NCBI GenBank assembly: GCA_947483545.1
Contig: CANKNP010000023.1
Location: forward strand, 1 to 25,239
DNA length: 25,239 bases
Direction: 5' to 3'
From: Deltaproteobacteria bacterium
GTDB lineage: Bacteria > Myxococcota > UBA796 > SXON01
Shown here piece after piece: positions 16,270 to 24,006 of the stretch. The position numbers were made by a program, and so were the translations under genes. The notes under the pieces are model-generated. The model saw nothing but the letters and a program-made list of their open reading frames with translations. It was not told where the DNA came from and ran no database searches. Position 1 is the first letter of the stretch. Every line of letters starts with the position of its first letter.

Positions 16270-17979
16270 ATGTTCCTACTGGTCTGGTCCTTGTCGGCCG
16301 CGACGCTTCCACCCCGTACACACCGCGTGGGCGGTCTCGAATCCGCAGAGCTCCCGGTTTCGGGCGGTGTCTCGCTGTACACCACGTGGCGGCTGCCCTC
16401 CGGTTCTGGGCCCTTCCCGACGGTAGTGACGCGGAGCCCGTACCCTCTCGACTCGGTGCTCGACGGCCAGTGTCGGGTGCTCGTCGCGCGCGGATTTGCG
16501 TGTTTGTGGCAGGATGTACGGGGTAGGGGCCGGTCAGGGGGCAAGTGGGTGCCCTTCGTACACGAAGAGGCCGATGGTCAGGATCTCGTACGCTGGGTGT
16601 CGTCCCAGCCCTGGTCCAACCAGAAGATCGCCTGGATCGGGGACTCTTACCTCGCCGCGGCCGGCTGGACGGTCGGCATGGAGGCGCCCGACGGAGTGAC
16701 CACCTTGATCTCGCGGATGTTTGCGCCAGGTGGCTACAGTTCGGCCTACGAGGGCGGCCTCCTGCGCCACGAGCTGCTCACGGCGTGGATGGCGATCATG
16801 CCGGATGAACGGGATGATATGCTTGCCGCCCGTCGCTACCACGACTCGCTGGCGCGCCGACCACGCACCGAGATGGACCTGATCGCTGCGGGGCGGGAGG
16901 TGCCGTGGTTCCGGGCGTGGCTCGCCGCCGACACCCCTGACGCGCCGCTCTGGACCTCGGGGGACGGTCTCCGACTCGCCCGCGCGCCGGAAACCACGGA
17001 TCTACCCATCTTCATGGTGGCCGGCTGGTCGGACGCCTTCATCGATGAGCAGCTCCGCGCGTGGCCGCGCCTGGCGCGCCACGACGAGGGCCTCCTCGTC
17101 GTGGGTCCGTGGTCACATCTTGGCCAGGCTCCATCAGAATTTCCGCTTCCCGGCGCGTACTCGCAGGGCTCGATGTTCCAGCTGCCCCGCGTGATCGACT
17201 GGCTCGATGTCCACCTTCGTGGTGGTCCGGCGCGGCCCGAGCTGCGGGGGGCCGTGACCTATGTGGTGGGGGGTGGGCGATGGGAGACGCGCACGGACTG
17301 GCCGCCGCCCACGCGCGAGCGCCGCTTCTACGCCGTGACCTCGGGTGCCGAGGACGACGCTGTCGCCGCGCGCTGCTCCGGGCGCCTCGAGGACGCGCCC
17401 GCCGCGGCTGTCCACCCGGCCTCCTGGCGTTACAACCCGGAGGATCCGCTCCCGAGCCGCGGAGGCGCCGGTCTTCTGGCCGGCGCGGTGCCGATCATGA
17501 ACGGGGTGCCCCCCGGATTCATGATGATCCCGGACCCGTGTGTCGGCCGAGAGGACCTGCTGCGTTTTGTGTCCGCGCCGCTGACCCACCCACTCCACTT
17601 CGCCGGGTTCCCGCGGGTGGAGCTGGACGTGAGCTCCGACGCGGACGACAGCGCGTTCGGCTTCCGCCTCCTCGAACGCCGCCCGAATGGCGAGGAGTTC
17701 ATCCTTCGGGAGGGGTTCTTGATCCTCTCCCTGCGCGGCGGCGGCTCGCGGATGGCCTACACGCCCGGGGAGACGGTGAGCCTGAGCGTGGACAGCGCGC
17801 CGCTGGAAGCCGAGCTTCAACCAGGTTCGGCGGTGGTGCTCGTCATCACCAGCAGCAGCTTTCCCGCCTACGAGGCGCATCCCAACGTCGCCGGCCTTGT
17901 CGCTGCCGCGCGCGAGACGCGGGTCGCGCGCCAGACGCTCGCGCGCGCTGTGCTGATCCTCCCCGAAGTGGTGCCTTAG
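16270..17979 (+). CDS. CocE/NonD family alpha/beta hydrolase (X-Pro dipeptidyl-peptidase-like)
   Basis: This 569-residue protein has the CocE / S15 layout: an alpha/beta-hydrolase domain (about 25-300) with a helical insertion (about 145-225), then a jelly-roll C-terminal domain (about 325-565). Family landmarks are CLWQDVRGRGRSGG (79-91), the nucleophile elbow WIGDSYLAAAGW with Ser126, AGWSDAF with Asp255, and GPWSHLG with His283, so the catalytic triad is intact. Cocaine esterase, glutaryl-7-ACA acylase and X-Pro peptidases share this fold; the ester or amide substrate cannot be told from sequence. The usual G-x-S-Y-x-G is altered here to G-D-S-Y-L-A. A short hydrophobic N-terminus (MFLLVWSLSAATLPP) may be a signal peptide. 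The start is ATG 16270, with only a weak GGG-type site upstream. It appears monocistronic. Confidence 0.9.
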   Translation: MFLLVWSLSAATLPPRTHRVGGLESAELPVSGGVSLYTTWRLPSGSGPFPTVVTRSPYPLDSVLDGQCRVLVARGFACLWQDVRGRGRSGGKWVPFVHEEADGQDLVRWVSSQPWSNQKIAWIGDSYLAAAGWTVGMEAPDGVTTLISRMFAPGGYSSAYEGGLLRHELLTAWMAIMPDERDDMLAARRYHDSLARRPRTEMDLIAAGREVPWFRAWLAADTPDAPLWTSGDGLRLARAPETTDLPIFMVAGWSDAFIDEQLRAWPRLARHDEGLLVVGPWSHLGQAPSEFPLPGAYSQGSMFQLPRVIDWLDVHLRGGPARPELRGAVTYVVGGGRWETRTDWPPPTRERRFYAVTSGAEDDAVAARCSGRLEDAPAAAVHPASWRYNPEDPLPSRGGAGLLAGAVPIMNGVPPGFMMIPDPCVGREDLLRFVSAPLTHPLHFAGFPRVELDVSSDADDSAFGFRLLERRPNGEEFILREGFLILSLRGGGSRMAYTPGETVSLSVDSAPLEAELQPGSAVVLVITSSSFPAYEAHPNVAGLVAAARETRVARQTLARAVLILPEVVP

Positions 17980-18241
17980 CAGCAGCTGATGTGCCGGTCG
18001 CCAGCGTCAATCGGACGCCCCGGCATCGCGCGCGTCGAACACCCTCCGAGCCGGCGCGCCTCGCCCTGCCGGAGCGGAGCCCGAACCCTCGACGCGCCCG
18101 CCGACCTCCCCCCCGCGGGTCAGCCGGGCCCCTCTCCTGTCCCGTGCCGCGGCCCACGCTCTGCGCGGTCTGCTGCCACCCGGTACGGCCTGACCGCCAC
18201 GTCGTCGAGGTCCCGGCGCGAATCCCCGACTACTCACGGGC
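17980..18241. other. Convergent intergenic gap, nothing identified
   Basis: This gap separates the convergent stops of the CocE-like and alpha/beta-hydrolase genes. Frames through it give Pro/Arg-rich shadow-like translations. One plus frame near 18160-18230 contains closely spaced cysteines but has no plausible start or ribosome binding site of its own. No clear terminator, RNA gene or repeat was found. Confidence 0.5.
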
Positions 18242-18910
18242 TCAGCCCTGCACGCCGGGCTCGTCAACCGCGCGGCACAGGGCCGCCGCCCACGCCTCCG
18301 GTGACTCCCACATCACAAAATGTCCTCCATCTACCCAGAGGATGCGCGACCCCACCGCTCTCGCCAGCGCGTAGGCCACCGGGGCCGGGTACCAGCGGTC
18401 CTGCCGCCCCCAGATGAGGCCCACCGGCACGCGCGCGGCGAGCTCCTGGGCGAGGCCGGGCCGGGGCCGCATCGAGCGCGCGATATTCCGCATTCCGGTC
18501 GGGTCGGCGCCCGGAAAGAGCCGGAGCGCCTCCTCCCGCCGCTCGGGGGCCACCGCCCCGGCGACGAAGTGGCGGCCCCCGTGACGTGCGTAGAAGTAGC
18601 GCCACACAAACGGCCACGCGCTCGCGCGCACCGCCGCCCAGTAGGGGCCGAGCGCGGTTCCGCAGAGCACGACCCGCCGCGCCACCACCCCTCGATCCGC
18701 GGCCAGGAGCGCCGCCTCTGCCGCCACCACGCCGCCCATGTCGTGCCCGATGAGCGTGGTCTCAGGACGAATTCTGGGCACGACCGCCGCGACCTGCTCG
18801 GACAGGGTGCCGTGCAGCTCCGGAGCATCCAGCTCGAGCGGGACCCGCGCCCAGAGCCCCGGGTGGGTGGGGAGGCCGTGGAGGGCCAGGCGATGGGAGC
18901 GGGCGTTCAT
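18242..18910 (-). CDS. Alpha/beta hydrolase with Asp nucleophile (epoxide hydrolase/dehalogenase-like)
   Basis: This 222-residue protein starts at ATG 18910. HG at residues 11-12 gives the oxyanion-hole motif. The nucleophile elbow reads LIGHDMGG with Asp57 where lipases and esterases have Ser. WGRQDRW with Asp171 and GGHFVMWESPEAW with His197 complete a triad. An Asp nucleophile with GHDxGG is the hallmark of epoxide hydrolases and haloalkane/haloacid dehalogenases of this fold. The protein is shorter than typical members (about 290), mainly because strand 1 begins almost at the N-terminus. The cap domain (about 90-150) contains the Trp/Tyr/Phe-rich WPFVWRYFYARHGG. The frame runs further upstream, but no strong ribosome binding site distinguishes the starts. 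It is divergent from the arylsulfotransferase-like lipoprotein. Substrate unknown. Confidence 0.85.
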   Translation of the reverse strand: MNARSHRLALHGLPTHPGLWARVPLELDAPELHGTLSEQVAAVVPRIRPETTLIGHDMGGVVAAEAALLAADRGVVARRVVLCGTALGPYWAAVRASAWPFVWRYFYARHGGRHFVAGAVAPERREEALRLFPGADPTGMRNIARSMRPRPGLAQELAARVPVGLIWGRQDRWYPAPVAYALARAVGSRILWVDGGHFVMWESPEAWAAALCRAVDEPGVQG

Positions 18911-18985
18911 CCGAAGGAGCTTATGCCGGCCGTGTTGGTCGTGGCGGGCGGATGACGCAGGCGGGTCGCGGGCGGCTTGCGGGTC

Positions 18986-19002
18986 GTCGCGGAATACGCG
19001 AC
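18986..19002. promoter_or_regulatory. Perfect inverted repeat in divergent spacer
   Basis: GTCGCG and CGCGAC flank a 5-base centre (GAATA) at 18986-19002. It lies 12 bases before the ribosome binding site of the plus-strand lipoprotein gene, within the 113-base divergent spacer. It could be an operator or a small leader hairpin. Its short length makes chance plausible. Confidence 0.3.
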
Positions 19003-19023
19003 AAGAGCGACGCCGAGGTCTGA

Positions 19024-20298
19024 GTGCGCGTGGGGAGAGGGGTGGCGTGGCTGTTGGGATTGACGTCATGCGACGGGGCGACACTCCCGACGCTGACGCC
19101 CGACCCGCTGCGGCCCACCGCGCTCGTCGCGTTTCAGACTCCGGCGCCGGAGCGCGCCTGGCTCGAGTTCACCTCCGCCGGCCAGCCTGATCGCCGGAGC
19201 AGCACCGAGCTTGAACCCAGAACGGACCACTACTTTCGGCTGGCCGGCGTGGAGCCGGGGAGCCTCGTGTGGTGGAGGGCGGTCTGGGGTGAGAGCCGGC
19301 ATGAGCGCAGCCGGTGGCGGGCCTGGGCGGTGGACCGCTTCGAGCTGCCGGATCACTCACGGATCGTGACCGGCAGAGGCAGCGATGATCCTGGGTATCT
19401 CACCTTGCCCGGGCGTGGGGACACGGTGTGGATCGTCAATGGCGACGGTGAGGTGGTGTGGTGGTGGCGCTTCCCCGACGAGGTGGTGACGGCGAGGCTG
19501 CGGCTACGAGGCGACCGCGTGTGGGCGAGCACGTCGGACGCGGAGAGTGATCATGCCTCGTTTGCCAGCATCAACTTGGATGGTACCGAGATGATCGAAG
19601 CGCCGGTCACCCACCACCACGACTTCCTGCTCGTCGAGGACCGACTGGTCTACCTCCGTCGCGTGCTGGGCACCGGGCCCGACGGCCAGCCGTGGACGGG
19701 CGACGAGATCGTTGAGGTCGAAGACGATCAGGACCGGGTGGTCTGGTCCACTTTCGACGACGTGAGCTTCGAGGTCGCGGGGGACAAGCAGGTGTCCGGT
19801 GGTCTTGATTGGACACATTGCAACGGGATTTACTTTGATCCCGGCGAAGACGCCTACTGGGTGAGCTGTCGCCACCAGGAGGCGATCTTCGTCGTCAACC
19901 GGCTCGGGCAGCTCCTGCGGGTCATCGGAGGGCTCCAGAGCACGCTCTTGCTGGAAGGCGAGGGATTTGGTCGGCTCCATGTGCCGGAGCTGCGAGGCGA
20001 CCTGATGTACGTGTTCAACAACAGCCCGGGGACGGGACATCGTGCTCGCGCGGAGGTCTACCGCCTCGATCTTGGGCAGGGGAGCTACTCGCTGTCTGAG
20101 AGCTATGAGCACCCGGGCCACCACCCGGACAACCACGGCAACGTGTCTCCTGCCGCGGATGGGGGCATGATGGTCGCTTTTGGGGCCGATGGCCTCGTGG
20201 AGCTCGTGGATCGGGATGGCGAGGTCACGCTGGCGATCGAGACGCGCGGCGTGCTGTATCCGGACTACCTGCCGACGCTGAGCCGCCCTCTCCCCTGA
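19024..20298 (+). CDS. Arylsulfotransferase-like beta-propeller lipoprotein
   Basis: The start is GTG 19024, with GAGG at 19015-19018 and a 5-base spacer, giving 424 residues. A short N-terminal hydrophobic stretch ends in LTSC (Cys16), a lipobox, so the mature protein should be lipid-anchored in the cell envelope. Residues 25-105 look like a beta-sandwich domain, followed by a propeller with repeated WIVNGDGEVVWWW-like blades. Features shared with the ASST (PAPS-independent arylsulfotransferase) family are THHHDF (196-201), DWTHCNGIYF (262-271), VSCRHQEAI (280-288) and HHPDNHGNV (366-374). In E. coli AssT equivalent His/Arg residues carry out sulfate transfer between phenols; assigning His265, Arg283 and His371 to those roles is inference. 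The family also contains non-enzymatic members. Monocistronic and divergent from the alpha/beta hydrolase. Confidence 0.8.
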   Translation: MRVGRGVAWLLGLTSCDGATLPTLTPDPLRPTALVAFQTPAPERAWLEFTSAGQPDRRSSTELEPRTDHYFRLAGVEPGSLVWWRAVWGESRHERSRWRAWAVDRFELPDHSRIVTGRGSDDPGYLTLPGRGDTVWIVNGDGEVVWWWRFPDEVVTARLRLRGDRVWASTSDAESDHASFASINLDGTEMIEAPVTHHHDFLLVEDRLVYLRRVLGTGPDGQPWTGDEIVEVEDDQDRVVWSTFDDVSFEVAGDKQVSGGLDWTHCNGIYFDPGEDAYWVSCRHQEAIFVVNRLGQLLRVIGGLQSTLLLEGEGFGRLHVPELRGDLMYVFNNSPGTGHRARAEVYRLDLGQGSYSLSESYEHPGHHPDNHGNVSPAADGGMMVAFGADGLVELVDRDGEVTLAIETRGVLYPDYLPTLSRPLP

Positions 20299-20393
20299 CG
20301 CGCGGCGCCCGCTCTGAGGCAGCGCGTGCACGCGTTCCCGCGTACGCACTTGGCGCGTCAAGGCAACTGACCACAACTCGCTCGTGTTCGCCG

Positions 20394-20421
20394 TTGTCTA
20401 GCGCAGAGCCGGTGCTATATT
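20394..20421 (+). promoter_or_regulatory. Sigma70-type promoter for the 63-aa gene
   Basis: A -35 element TTGTCT (20394-20399) and a -10 element TATATT (20416-20421) are separated by 16 bases. They match consensus at 4/6 and 5/6 positions and stand out in GC-rich DNA. Transcription would start near 20428, giving a leader of only about 16 bases containing GGAGG. Confidence 0.6.
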
Positions 20422-20443
20422 CGTGGAGAATCCCGGAGGCCGC

Positions 20444-20635
20444 ATGCTGGATGCCTTCATCATCGAAAGAATCCGTCAGCAGCGTCGCGCACGTGAGGCT
20501 GCGCAGGTACCTCTCAGGATCGAACGCCCCGATCTTGAGGATGAGCCACGCCGTGACACCGGGCGTGACTCTCGCCCCGACAGCGACCGTGATCGCGGCA
20601 TCGTAATCGTCGATTATAGCGTCGCTGGCTGCTGA
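20444..20635 (+). CDS. 63-aa highly charged small protein, unknown function
   Basis: The start is ATG 20444, with GGAGG at 20435-20439 and a 4-base spacer; an ATG at 20423 in the same frame lies before this site and is less likely. The protein has three parts: a short hydrophobic N-terminus MLDAFIIERI, a strongly charged and probably disordered middle (Arg/Asp/Glu/Pro, about residues 11-51), and a hydrophobic C-terminus GIVIVDYSV followed by AGC. The two hydrophobic ends around a charged linker, the strong ribosome binding site and a dedicated promoter support a real gene. From memory, similar short proteins occur in Myxococcota; I cannot verify this here. Function unknown. It ends 53 bases from the convergent aspartoacylase-family stop. 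Confidence 0.7.
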   Translation: MLDAFIIERIRQQRRAREAAQVPLRIERPDLEDEPRRDTGRDSRPDSDRDRGIVIVDYSVAGC

Positions 20636-20688
20636 GTCCGCGGAGCCCACCTGCGGCGCTCGCCCGGACGCGCGCCCTTCGTTCCGGT

Positions 20689-21636
20689 TCAGCCGGTGGT
20701 GGGCTCGCCAATCGACACGATCATGTCGCCGGGGCGCACAAACCGTCGCCCCAGGCGTTGAATGAGCCAGCCTGCGCTTTCGGCGAGCACCGGCACCCGA
20801 TCACCGGGGCGCTCCATCGGGACCAGCTCGCCGAGCACGTCGCCGGTCAGCACCTGCCCGCCGAGCGGCGCGACGGGCTCGAAGATCCCGGCTCCCGGAG
20901 AGCGTTGTAGCCGCCGCCGCACCCATACAGTGTTGTGTCTCGGGCTCCGCTCCTGGTCGTCGAGGCAGCCCAGCTCCGCGGCGACCCGTAACAAACCGGC
21001 AATTCCACGGTTGAGCAGAGGCTCATCCAGCTCGGGCAGATCGGACATCTCCACTGCGAGCGTGTCGGTGCCACGCCGCTCGATCGCGGCGTCAAGGCTG
21101 GTGTCGAACATGTGTTGATCGAGGGGCTCCTTCCCGAAAACCCAGACCACGTGGGGATCGAGCGCCTCGATGTACCGGCGTTGTCGGGCGGACCTCTCGG
21201 GGCTGAGCCCGGGCGGTTGGATCGCCAGCAGTGGCGTGCGCATCACAAAGTTATGTAGGTTGATACACAGGGTTGCGCCAGTCGTGGCGTCGCACACCGC
21301 CGCGGCGAGCCGTCGTGTCAACGCCGGGCCGCCGCCGCCATCGCCGACCCGGTTCATGTCCTCGTCGTCCCAGCTGGCCCAGCGGGCGCGTTGAAGCAGG
21401 GCCGGTGGGTTTGCCGCCGCAATGATGCGGATCCCGGCGGCGAGCTCGCGCTCCCTCAGCGCGACGACCAGACGGTCTACCAGGCAGAGGGGTGACGGTT
21501 CATCGCCGTGAATGCCGGCGACAACGACGAGTCGGGGCGGTCCTGGCCCCAGGTCCACCACCGGAATGTGCAGGATCATCCCGCCGGCGTCGTGGACGGG
21601 CATACGTGAGTAGCGGGGTGGGCTCCGGTCAGCCAT
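20689..21636 (-). CDS. Succinylglutamate desuccinylase / aspartoacylase family hydrolase
   Basis: This 315-residue protein carries the AstE/AspA zinc-carboxypeptidase-like pattern: AGIHGDEPS (40-48) with His43 and Glu46 as zinc ligands, ANPPALLQRAR and DDEDMNRV (90-97), INLHNF (125-130) with His128 as third ligand, and VEMSD with Glu196 as probable catalytic base. Residues about 245-310 form the C-terminal beta domain seen in these deacylases (GGQVLTGDVLGELV). The family removes acyl groups from amino acids or related amides. The residue before Leu-His is Asn126 where most members have Asp. The exact substrate is unknown, and no arginine-degradation genes lie nearby. The start is ATG 21636; the ribosome binding site is weak. 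It is divergent from rpmB. Confidence 0.85.
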   Translation of the reverse strand: MADRSPPRYSRMPVHDAGGMILHIPVVDLGPGPPRLVVVAGIHGDEPSPLCLVDRLVVALRERELAAGIRIIAAANPPALLQRARWASWDDEDMNRVGDGGGGPALTRRLAAAVCDATTGATLCINLHNFVMRTPLLAIQPPGLSPERSARQRRYIEALDPHVVWVFGKEPLDQHMFDTSLDAAIERRGTDTLAVEMSDLPELDEPLLNRGIAGLLRVAAELGCLDDQERSPRHNTVWVRRRLQRSPGAGIFEPVAPLGGQVLTGDVLGELVPMERPGDRVPVLAESAGWLIQRLGRRFVRPGDMIVSIGEPTTG

Positions 21637-21711
21637 CGGCGCGCTTCGGCATCATCGCGGTCTAACCGAAGGCGCCGTGCCGGTCGTTCTCCGCGACCGT
21701 GCGGTTCTCGC

Positions 21712-21740
21712 TTGCCAGCGCCCGTTGGGCGGGCTAAACG
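21712..21740 (+). promoter_or_regulatory. Possible rpmB promoter
   Basis: TTGCCA (21712-21717) matches the -35 consensus at 5/6. After 17 bases TAAACG (21735-21740) is a weaker -10. It lies 29 bases before the rpmB start, in the divergent spacer. Confidence 0.4.
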
Positions 21741-21769
21741 CGCGGTCGCTAACCACCCACGAGGTTCCC

Positions 21770-22000
21770 ATGGCGCGCCGCTGTGATCTGACCGGCAAGC
21801 AGCCCAACACCGCCAACACGGTGTCCCACTCCAACATCAAAACCAAGCGCCGGCAGTTCCCCAACCTGCAGATGCGGCGTATCTGGTGGGAGGAGGAGTG
21901 CAAGTTTGTCCGCCTCCGCCTCTCGACCCGCGCGTTGCGTACGCTTCGAACCAAGACCTTGGGTCAGTTCCTGCGCGACGAGGGCCTAGAGCTCCACTGA
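21770..22000 (+). CDS. rpmB: 50S ribosomal protein L28
   Basis: This 76-residue protein starts at ATG 21770, with GAGG at 21761-21764 and a 5-base spacer. The L28 signature is unmistakable: [20 protein letters not shown], then [12 protein letters not shown], then a basic/Arg-rich C-terminus. It is a structural part of the large ribosomal subunit. Only Cys5 of the possible N-terminal cysteine pair is present (CDLTGK, no C-x2-C), so this is the zinc-independent form, as in E. coli. The usual neighbour rpmG (L33) is not present here. The stop overlaps the next gene as TGATG, coupling it to the YgiQ-type protein. Confidence 0.97.
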   Translation: MARRCDLTGKQPNTANTVSHSNIKTKRRQFPNLQMRRIWWEEECKFVRLRLSTRALRTLRTKTLGQFLRDEGLELH

Positions 22001-23988
22001 TGGCTACTCGGCCGCCCGGTTCGTCCGCGCGTGGCCGGTCGCCGCGGGAGCAGCCGGGCGCATTCCTGCCCCTCACGCGTGAGGAGACGGGGGGCGCCGA
22101 GCTCGATGTCATCCTCGTCACGGGGGATGCGTACGTCGACCACTCCACGTTCGGGGTGGCGCTGATCGGACGCTGGCTTGAAGCTCACGGCTTTTCGGTC
22201 GGCGTGATCGCGCAGCCTGACTGGCACAGCGCTGACGCCTTCCGTGTGCTCGGGCGTCCGAGGCTGTTTTTCGGCGTGACTGCCGGAAACATGGACTCGA
22301 TGGTCAACCACTACACGGCGTCGCGGCGTATCCGAAGCGACGACGCGTACTCGCCAGGCGGGCAGGCGGGACTGCGGCCTGACCGGGCCAGCATGGTGTA
22401 CGCCAACCGGGCGCGAGAGGCCTTCCCCGGAGTTCCGGTGGTGATGGGCGGCGTTGAAGCCTCTCTTCGCCGGGTGACCCACTTCGACTACTGGCAGGAC
22501 AAGCTCCGGCGGCCGATGCTGCTCGACGGCAAGGCCGATCTGCTGGTTTTTGGCATGGGCGAGCTGCCGCTCATCGAGATCGCCACCCGTCTGCGGGCTG
22601 GGCAGGGCATCGAGTCCTGCAGGGATATCCCTGGTGTTGCCTGGGCGCTCGGGCGTTCGGCCCTCAAGCTCTTCGACGCGGGCGAGCTCCCGGTCCCGCC
22701 TTCCGGGCGCCTCCTCGAAGAGCTGCCGTCCCACGAGGCATGTGTTGCCGATGGCGCCGCGTTCAACCGGCTCACCATCGCGCTCTACCGGGAGAGCAAC
22801 CCGGCCAACGCCAAGATCCTGCTTCAGCGGGTAGGCGACCGGGCGATCTGGAACAACCCGCCCGCGCGCCCGCTCACCTCGGCCGAGCTGGACCGTCTCT
22901 ACGAGCTCCCCTACCAGAACGCGCCCCACCCCTGTTATCGTGCGCCAATCCCGGCATTTGAGAGCATCCGGGGGTCGATCACCGTCAACCGCGGCTGCTC
23001 GGGGGGCTGTTCCTTCTGCTCCTTGACGCTTCACCAAGGGAAAGACGTGGTGAGCCGCAGCGCCGAGAGCGTCGGCCGCGAGGTCGGCTACCTGGTGCAA
23101 CAGCCCGGCTTCAATGGCGTGATCTCCGACCTCGGCGGTCCCACGGCCAACATGTTCCACATGCGCTGTATGGACGAGCGCGCCAACCAGCTCTGCCGTA
23201 GGGTGAGCTGCCTGCACCCCACACGCTGCCGGCACTATGGCACGGATCACAAGCCTTTTATTCAGCTCCTCCGCAGCGTTCGTTCCCAGCCGGGCGTAAA
23301 ACGCGTCTACGTCAACTCCGGGATCCGGTACGATCTTGCGGCGTTAGACAAGGAGTTTGTCGAAGAGATCGCTACGCATCACGTTTCGGGTACGCTCACG
23401 ACCGCGCCCGAACATGTGTCGAGCCGGGTGCTTCACGCGATGCGGAAGCCCGAGCTGACGCACTTCGCCGACTTCCTCAAACGATTCGACGCCGCCAACC
23501 GGCTCTCCGGGAAAAAGCAGCTCATCGTCCCGTATTTTCAGTGCGCCCATCCTGGTTGCGGGCCCGAGGAGAGCATCGAGCTCGCCCTCTATCTGAAGGC
23601 CCAGAACCTGCGTGTTCGGCAGGTTCAACTCTTCATTCCTACGCCGGGCACGCTCGCCACTGCGATGTATGTGACCGGCCGGGATCCGCACACGCGGGAG
23701 CCGCTTCCGGTAGCGCGGGGCGACCGCGAGCGCGCCCGCCAACGTGCGATGTTGTTTTGGTGGAAAGAAGAGGAGTGGCCTGCCATCCGCGAGGCGCTCA
23801 TCGCCTGGGGGCGGCGCGACCTGATCGGCACCGCCGCGGGCGCCCTCGTGCCACCGGGCCCGGTGAAGGGCGGGCCCCGGCAAGCGGTCGAGCCGACCGT
23901 CGGGGCGATGGGAGCGCACATCGAGCGCGCCACCCGCGGCGAAGTTGACGAAGAACGTTGGGAAGGCCACGCCGGGTGCTCCACGTGA
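22000..23988 (+). CDS. ygiQ: YgiQ family radical SAM protein
   Basis: This 662-residue protein starts at ATG 22000, overlapping the rpmB stop (TGATG); a longer in-frame reading from inside rpmB is not needed. The N-terminal part has the YgiQ (UPF0313) landmarks: [41 protein letters not shown] and [18 protein letters not shown]. The radical SAM core begins at [16 protein letters not shown], with Cys333, Cys337 and Cys340 in the C-x3-C-x2-C order that binds the [4Fe-4S] cluster. Later motifs [19 protein letters not shown] and [15 protein letters not shown] are also family-typical. The biochemical role of YgiQ is not well established; it is an iron-sulfur SAM enzyme of the cytosol. Length is in the usual range. 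Confidence 0.95.
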   Translation: MATRPPGSSARGRSPREQPGAFLPLTREETGGAELDVILVTGDAYVDHSTFGVALIGRWLEAHGFSVGVIAQPDWHSADAFRVLGRPRLFFGVTAGNMDSMVNHYTASRRIRSDDAYSPGGQAGLRPDRASMVYANRAREAFPGVPVVMGGVEASLRRVTHFDYWQDKLRRPMLLDGKADLLVFGMGELPLIEIATRLRAGQGIESCRDIPGVAWALGRSALKLFDAGELPVPPSGRLLEELPSHEACVADGAAFNRLTIALYRESNPANAKILLQRVGDRAIWNNPPARPLTSAELDRLYELPYQNAPHPCYRAPIPAFESIRGSITVNRGCSGGCSFCSLTLHQGKDVVSRSAESVGREVGYLVQQPGFNGVISDLGGPTANMFHMRCMDERANQLCRRVSCLHPTRCRHYGTDHKPFIQLLRSVRSQPGVKRVYVNSGIRYDLAALDKEFVEEIATHHVSGTLTTAPEHVSSRVLHAMRKPELTHFADFLKRFDAANRLSGKKQLIVPYFQCAHPGCGPEESIELALYLKAQNLRVRQVQLFIPTPGTLATAMYVTGRDPHTREPLPVARGDRERARQRAMLFWWKEEEWPAIREALIAWGRRDLIGTAAGALVPPGPVKGGPRQAVEPTVGAMGAHIERATRGEVDEERWEGHAGCST

Positions 23989-24006
23989 GCGGCGCGGGGC
24001 GGGTCA

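Noticed and set aside
17061..18374. 437-codon plus frame with a Cys-rich stretch near 18160-18200
   Set aside because: Mostly a shadow of the CocE-like gene; the Cys-rich tail has no start or ribosome binding site of its own.
19504..20376. 290-codon minus frame
   Set aside because: Antisense of the arylsulfotransferase-like gene, no recognisable motif.
21964..23250. 428-codon minus frame
   Set aside because: Antisense of the YgiQ-type gene, His/Arg-rich shadow composition.
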